10,660 bases of DNA from JBAWXE01 sp037144255 (lineage in GTDB: Bacteria; Bacteroidota; Bacteroidia; Chitinophagales; Chitinophagaceae): NCBI GenBank assembly GCA_037144255.1, contig JBAWXE010000095.1, forward strand, positions 1 through 10,660, given 5' to 3'. Under the pieces are notes generated by a model. That model made no database searches and was not told the origin of the DNA. It saw only the letters and a program-made list of their open reading frames with translations. Every line of letters starts with the position of its first letter. Position 1 is the first letter of the stretch. Positions 5,939 to 10,660 of the stretch are shown here, in pieces. The translations under genes were made by a program, and so were the position numbers.

Positions 5939-8900
5939 ATGAGTCAAAAACAATACTGGAAGGGTCTTGAGGAGTTGCAGGATACTGCCGCTCATAAAGA
6001 AGTGGTAGCAAACGAGTTCAAGGAGCCATTGCCATTTGATCTGAGCGATAGTCTGCTTGAAGCTACTACCCCCCGCCGCGACTTTTTGAAGTATTTGGGT
6101 TACAGCACAGTTGCTGCTACATTGGTTGCAAGCTGCGAAATGCCTGTACGCCGCGCTATTCCGTATGCTATTAAGCCTGAAGATATTGTTCCGGGAGTTC
6201 CCAACTATTATGCTTCAACGTTTGTAGATGGAGGAGATTATTGTGCAGTAGTGGTAAAGACACGTGATGGTCGCCCTATCAAAATAGAAGGTAACGAACG
6301 TTCCTCTATTTCTCGTGGTGGTACATCTGCACGTGTTCAGGCTTCTGTACTTAATCTTTATGATAAGGCACGTTTACGTCAGCCTTATGCAGATGGTAAA
6401 GAAGCTACTTTCGAAGCTATCGACCGTTCTGTAAAAGACGCATTATCCTCTAATACTAAGCCTGTATACATTCTTACAGGAAGTATGATGAGTCCTACTA
6501 CTAAAGAGATCATCAGTCAGTTCGTTGCAAAATATCCTACAGCCAAGCATGTAGTATACGATCCTATTTCATACTCAGGTATGTTATTGGCTAACGAAGC
6601 GAGCTATGGCAAACGTGCATTGCCTTCTTATCATTTCGATAAAGCGCAAACGATCGTGAGCCTGGGTGCAGATTTTTTAGGTACATGGTTATCGCCTATT
6701 GAATTTGCAAAACAATATGGTGCAGGCCGTAAGGTGAGTGTGAAAAACATGAAGTTGTCTAAACTCTACAATGTAGAGTCTATGCATACTATCACCGGTG
6801 CTGCTGCCGATCATCGTGCTACTTGCAAACCATCAGAAACAGGTGCTGTTGCTATCGCATTATACAATGCCATAGTAAGCGGTACACAACCTGCTCTTGC
6901 CAGCAAGAAACTGAATGATCTGGTGAACGGTGCTGCTGCCGACTTGAAAAAAGGTAATGGCCTTGTAGTATGCGGTTCTAACGATGTTAATATTCAAATA
7001 GTTGTAAACGCTATCAACAATGCGATAGGTGCTAATGGCAATACTATCAATTGGGGCGTAACAAGTAATTATAAGCAAGGTATTGATGCTGACATGGTAG
7101 CCATGGTGGATGCTATGAATGCAGGACAGGTTGGAGCCGTGATGATACATGGTGTAAATCCTGTGTATGAATACCATGATAATAAGAAATTCATAGATGG
7201 TTTAGTAAAAGTGCCGGTTACAGTATCTTTTGCAGATCATATGGATGAAACTGCACAAAGATGTAAGTTCATCGTTCCTGATCATAACTATCTGGAAAGC
7301 TGGGGTGATGCAGAACCTAAAACAGGTTACTACAGCCTTATGCAACCGGGTATTGCACCATTGTTCAAAACACGTGCATTCCAAGATAGCTTAATGACTT
7401 GGGCAGGTTCCACTACTACTTATGGTGATTTCTGGAAACAATATTGGACCAACAAATTAGGTGGTCAAAGCAATTTTGATGCTGCCTTACAAGATGGTAT
7501 CATCGAACCTGCAACTATGCCTACGGCAGGTGCTTCTTTTGCTGGGAATGTTGCAGATGCAATCGCTAAAGTGCAAGTAGCGAAAGCAAGTACAGGACTG
7601 GAACTGGTAGTATACCAAAAAGTAGCTATCGGCCATGGTGGTGCATGGAGTAACAATCCTTGGTTGTTAGAAATGCCGGATCCTATTACTAAAGCCACTT
7701 GGGACAACTACGCATGCGTATCGCCTAAGAGAGCTAAGGAACTGGATAAAGGCGGGTCACAAGATGTGGAACTGACAGGTATCAATGAAGTAGTAACCGC
7801 TAAACGCGTTATCAAAATAAAAGCAAACGGTACAGACGTAGAATTACCTGTAGTAGTAGTTCCGGGTATGCACAATGATGTTGTGGCAATAGCTGTAGGT
7901 TATGGTCGTAATGCTAAGATAGGTCGTGCTGCTGCCAATATGGGTAAGAATGCATATCCATTCGTTTCTTATAACGGACAGACATTCGCTTACAATACCG
8001 GCGTAACTATTGAAAAAACTGCTAATAAATATGATGTTGCTATCACTCAGACCCACCATAGTTATGAAGGTCGTCCGATAGTGCATGAATATACTTTTGA
8101 AGAATTCGCTAAAGATCCTAATGTTCTTCAAAAAGAGCGTGAGGCTGAAATTGGTGAATTTGCACACTTGCCTTGGGTAGAAGAGAAGAAAGAAAAGAAA
8201 GGCGCAGAAGAAGGTGCTGAAGAAGGTACTGACAAAACTGTAACAGGTGCTAATAGTAAGATGGAGGAAGGTTTCCGTCAGAATGGTACCCTGTATCCTA
8301 ACTACGAATCTCCTGGAATACACTGGGGAATGTCAATAGATCTGAACAGCTGTATAGGTTGTGGTGCATGTGTAATAGGTTGCCAAGCAGAAAATAACAT
8401 TTCTGTAGTAGGTAAAGATCACATACTGAAAGCACACGAAATGCACTGGATACGTATCGATCGTTATTTCAGCGGTATGCCTGATGAACCGGATACTATC
8501 CAAACTATGTTCCAGCCTATGATGTGTCAGCACTGTGATAATGCTCCTTGTGAGAACGTTTGTCCGGTATCTGCTACCAACCATAGTTCTGAAGGTCTGA
8601 ACCAAATGGCTTATAACCGTTGTATCGGTACTAAATATTGTGCTAACAACTGTCCATACAAAGTACGTCACTTTAACTGGATGGACTGGAATGGTGCAGA
8701 TAGTTTCGCAGACAATCTATACGAAGATGGCCGTCGTGATGATATGAACGATGATCTGACACGTATGGTATTGAACCCTGACGTTACAGTACGTAGCCGT
8801 GGTGTGATGGAAAAATGTACTTTCTGTGTACAACGTTTACAAGATGCTAAACTAACAGCTAAGAAACTTGGTCGTCCTATGCAGGATGGCGAAGCTCGCA

Positions 8901-9130
8901 CCGCATGTCAGCAAGCATGTCCTACCGATGCAATCGTATTCGGTAATGTAAATGATACAACAAGTGCTATACATAAATTGCGTAAAGAAGAACACAGAGA
9001 GCGTACGTTCTATGTAATAGAGCAAATACACACATTACCAAATGTGAACTATCTGGCTAAAGTGCGCAATACAGATGTGATAGTAGGCGGAAATGAAAAG
9101 ACTGATGACTTTATGAACCAACACATCTAA
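5939..9130 (+). CDS. actB: Alternative complex III subunit ActB: cofactor-free MopB domain fused to Fe-S domain
   Basis: ActB is the large peripheral subunit of ACIII, passing electrons from the quinol site to the hemes. The 1063 residues carry a Tat motif (TTPRRDFLK, Arg46-Arg47) followed by a short hydrophobic stretch and LVASC, a lipobox with Cys66, suggesting a Tat-exported lipoprotein on the periplasmic side. Residues about 80-740 resemble the molybdopterin oxidoreductase fold, but the N-terminal Cys motif for a 4Fe-4S cluster is absent, as known for ActB. After an acidic/basic linker (748-766), residues 795-1045 form a DmsB-like ferredoxin domain with Cys 805/808/811/815, 863/866/871/875, 895/901/905 and 960/963/990/994. 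The third set has Thr898 in place of a Cys, fitting three 4Fe-4S clusters and one 3Fe-4S cluster. No Shine-Dalgarno is visible; A/T-rich sequence precedes the ATG, as is usual in the phylum. actC follows after 87 bp. Confidence 0.95.
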   Translation: MSQKQYWKGLEELQDTAAHKEVVANEFKEPLPFDLSDSLLEATTPRRDFLKYLGYSTVAATLVASCEMPVRRAIPYAIKPEDIVPGVPNYYASTFVDGGDYCAVVVKTRDGRPIKIEGNERSSISRGGTSARVQASVLNLYDKARLRQPYADGKEATFEAIDRSVKDALSSNTKPVYILTGSMMSPTTKEIISQFVAKYPTAKHVVYDPISYSGMLLANEASYGKRALPSYHFDKAQTIVSLGADFLGTWLSPIEFAKQYGAGRKVSVKNMKLSKLYNVESMHTITGAAADHRATCKPSETGAVAIALYNAIVSGTQPALASKKLNDLVNGAAADLKKGNGLVVCGSNDVNIQIVVNAINNAIGANGNTINWGVTSNYKQGIDADMVAMVDAMNAGQVGAVMIHGVNPVYEYHDNKKFIDGLVKVPVTVSFADHMDETAQRCKFIVPDHNYLESWGDAEPKTGYYSLMQPGIAPLFKTRAFQDSLMTWAGSTTTYGDFWKQYWTNKLGGQSNFDAALQDGIIEPATMPTAGASFAGNVADAIAKVQVAKASTGLELVVYQKVAIGHGGAWSNNPWLLEMPDPITKATWDNYACVSPKRAKELDKGGSQDVELTGINEVVTAKRVIKIKANGTDVELPVVVVPGMHNDVVAIAVGYGRNAKIGRAAANMGKNAYPFVSYNGQTFAYNTGVTIEKTANKYDVAITQTHHSYEGRPIVHEYTFEEFAKDPNVLQKEREAEIGEFAHLPWVEEKKEKKGAEEGAEEGTDKTVTGANSKMEEGFRQNGTLYPNYESPGIHWGMSIDLNSCIGCGACVIGCQAENNISVVGKDHILKAHEMHWIRIDRYFSGMPDEPDTIQTMFQPMMCQHCDNAPCENVCPVSATNHSSEGLNQMAYNRCIGTKYCANNCPYKVRHFNWMDWNGADSFADNLYEDGRRDDMNDDLTRMVLNPDVTVRSRGVMEKCTFCVQRLQDAKLTAKKLGRPMQDGEARTACQQACPTDAIVFGNVNDTTSAIHKLRKEEHRERTFYVIEQIHTLPNVNYLAKVRNTDVIVGGNEKTDDFMNQHI

Positions 9131-9217
9131 GCATAACAATGCTGAGCTGTATGGAGCTAGGATTTTTGAGTAATAGAAACTAACAATAATTAAAACGAAC
9201 TATACTAATTACGTGCT

Positions 9218-10651
9218 ATGCATTTAAAGTACGAATCGTTTGTACGGGAACCGCTGGTAGATGGTGATAAGACTTATCGCCAGGTGACAGAAGATATTAT
9301 AAGCCCTATAGAAAAGAAACCAGGCCGTATGTGGTACGTGGGCTTCTTCTTCTCAGTGGCATTGCTAATGTTCGGAGTTTTCTCTGTGACTTGGGCCGTG
9401 TATTGGGGGCTGGGTACTTGGAACGTAAACCGGACCATCGGTTGGGGTTGGGACATCACCAACTTCGTATGGTGGGTAGGTATCGGTCACGCGGGTACCC
9501 TCATTTCGGCCATCTTGTTGCTGTTCCGTCAGGGGTGGCGTACAGGTGTGAACCGTGCTGCAGAAGCCATGACCATCTTTGCGGTTATGTGCGCAGGACA
9601 ATTCCCTATCTTCCACATGGGTCGTGTATGGGATGCCTTCTTCGTAATGCCTTATCCTAATAGTCGTGGTGCTTTATGGCCTAACTTCAACTCTCCATTG
9701 ATGTGGGACGTATTTGCGATCTCTACTTACTTCACAGTATCATTATTATTCTGGTATTCTGGTTTGATCCCCGATTTCGCTACTGTTCGTGATCGTGCTA
9801 AAACAGCACTTCGCAAACGCCTGTATGGTGTAGCATCTTTCGGTTGGACTGGTACAGTTAAAAACTGGCAACGTCATGAAGCGCTGTCATTAGTATTGGC
9901 TGGTCTGAGTACACCACTGGTACTTTCTGTACACACCATAGTATCTTTTGACTTCGCTACTTCAGTTATACCGGGTTGGCATACTACCATCTTCCCGCCA
10001 TACTTCGTTGCGGGTGCCATCTTCTCAGGTTTTGCCATGGTGCAAACACTGTTGATCATGGTTCGTAAAATATTACATCTGGAAGAGTACATCACTATCG
10101 GTCACCTGGAAGCAATGAACAAAGTAATTGTTCTGACAGGTTCTATTGTGGGTGTAGCTTACCTTACAGAGTTGTTCATGGCTTGGTACAGTCAAGTGCC
10201 TTATGAAATGGGTGCTTTCAAATGGCGTATCGCCGGTCCTTATTGGTGGAGCTATTGGGCGATGATGACATGTAACGTTATCTCTCCACAGTTCTTCTGG
10301 TTCAAAAAATTACGTCGTAACGTGCCTTTCACTTTCATTATGTCTATCGTGGTGAATATCGGTATGTGGTTCGAACGTTTTGTGATCATCGTTACTTCAT
10401 TGTATCGTGATTACCTGCCTGGTAGCTGGGCATACTATACTCCGGCTTGGCCTGAAATAGGTTTCTACCTCGGTACTTTTGGATTGTTCTTTACTTGCTT
10501 CTTCTTATTTGCTAAATACTTCCCGGTTATCGCAGTTGCGGAAATCAAATTTGTACTGAAGACCTCTGGTCAGTCTTACAAACAAAAAATGGAAGTGATA
10601 GACGAGAAGAGTGCTGAAGATTTTGTGCACGAACAAGAACATGCACATTAG
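9218..10651 (+). CDS. actC: Alternative complex III subunit ActC: NrfD/PsrC-family membrane quinol oxidase subunit
   Basis: ActC is the NrfD-like membrane protein of ACIII, with the quinol-binding site next to the Fe-S domain of ActB. The 477 residues contain ten predicted TM helices at about 40-64, 82-104, 115-132, 161-181, 222-244, 261-283, 302-323, 341-362, 371-393 and 413-433. The cytoplasmic N-terminus (1-38) is charged and the C-terminus (445-477) is hydrophilic and ends in HEQEHAH. Conserved polar residues within or near helices include His91 (GIGHAG), His133 (FHMGR), Asp139, His240, Asp245 and Glu386; which of them take part in quinol binding or proton transfer cannot be decided here. 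The length and helix count match ActC proteins rather than the eight-helix PsrC. The stop lies 9 bases before the window end, so actD (DUF3341 protein) is expected next. Confidence 0.95.
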   Translation: MHLKYESFVREPLVDGDKTYRQVTEDIISPIEKKPGRMWYVGFFFSVALLMFGVFSVTWAVYWGLGTWNVNRTIGWGWDITNFVWWVGIGHAGTLISAILLLFRQGWRTGVNRAAEAMTIFAVMCAGQFPIFHMGRVWDAFFVMPYPNSRGALWPNFNSPLMWDVFAISTYFTVSLLFWYSGLIPDFATVRDRAKTALRKRLYGVASFGWTGTVKNWQRHEALSLVLAGLSTPLVLSVHTIVSFDFATSVIPGWHTTIFPPYFVAGAIFSGFAMVQTLLIMVRKILHLEEYITIGHLEAMNKVIVLTGSIVGVAYLTELFMAWYSQVPYEMGAFKWRIAGPYWWSYWAMMTCNVISPQFFWFKKLRRNVPFTFIMSIVVNIGMWFERFVIIVTSLYRDYLPGSWAYYTPAWPEIGFYLGTFGLFFTCFFLFAKYFPVIAVAEIKFVLKTSGQSYKQKMEVIDEKSAEDFVHEQEHAH

Positions 10652-10660
10652 TAATAGAAC

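Noticed and set aside
7844..8323. 159-codon open frame on the minus strand inside actB
   Set aside because: It is a shadow of actB, rich in S, F and T from reverse-complement codons, with no family resemblance.
9331..9660. 109-codon plus-strand frame inside actC
   Set aside because: It overlaps well-conserved ActC helices in another frame and has no independent start signal.

Overview
The window looks like chromosomal DNA of a Bacteroidota bacterium, probably close to the Chitinophagaceae/Cytophagales. The reasons are: an alternative complex III (ACIII) gene cluster with a MopB/Fe-S fusion ActB; a DUF4290-murA gene pair; the phylum's -7 promoter element TAnnTTTG in front of several genes; and start codons that mostly lack Shine-Dalgarno sequences. 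There are no mobile elements, CRISPR arrays, tRNA or rRNA genes, and no frameshifts. This is core-genome housekeeping DNA, and I do not see a wholly undescribed system in it.

Layout. Bases 2-181 are the 3' end of a rhodanese-domain protein, followed by a perfect 15-bp hairpin. A pirin-family gene (351-1208, +) converges on murA, and one bidirectional terminator (1233-1259) sits between them. murA (1265-2569, -) lies 14 bp downstream of a DUF4290 gene (2584-3330, -); the two appear to form an operon read leftwards from a promoter near 3455. An atypical short-chain dehydrogenase gene (3520-4308, +) is divergent from it. After a 299-bp gene-free region with a candidate promoter (4534-4541) comes actA-actB-actC (4608-10651, +), which runs to the end of the window; the rest of the cluster should continue beyond it.

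How the genes work together. ActC, the NrfD-like membrane subunit, is expected to oxidise menaquinol. ActB, a periplasmic iron-sulfur protein fused to a cofactor-free MopB domain, and ActA, a cytochrome with six CxxCH motifs, are expected to carry electrons towards a cytochrome c or an oxidase. MurA makes the first committed step of peptidoglycan synthesis. Its catalytic Cys is replaced by Asp, which predicts intrinsic fosfomycin insensitivity.

Points most worth a second look: the Cys-to-Asp MurA; the RGG-like tail of the DUF4290 protein; the dehydrogenase without YxxxK; the monoheme-2TM-pentaheme layout of ActA; and the loss of Mo/Fe-S ligands in the MopB half of ActB, which also carries a Tat motif followed by a lipobox. 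Three long reading frames (pirin, DUF4290, actA) have upstream extensions that I reject in favour of internal starts.
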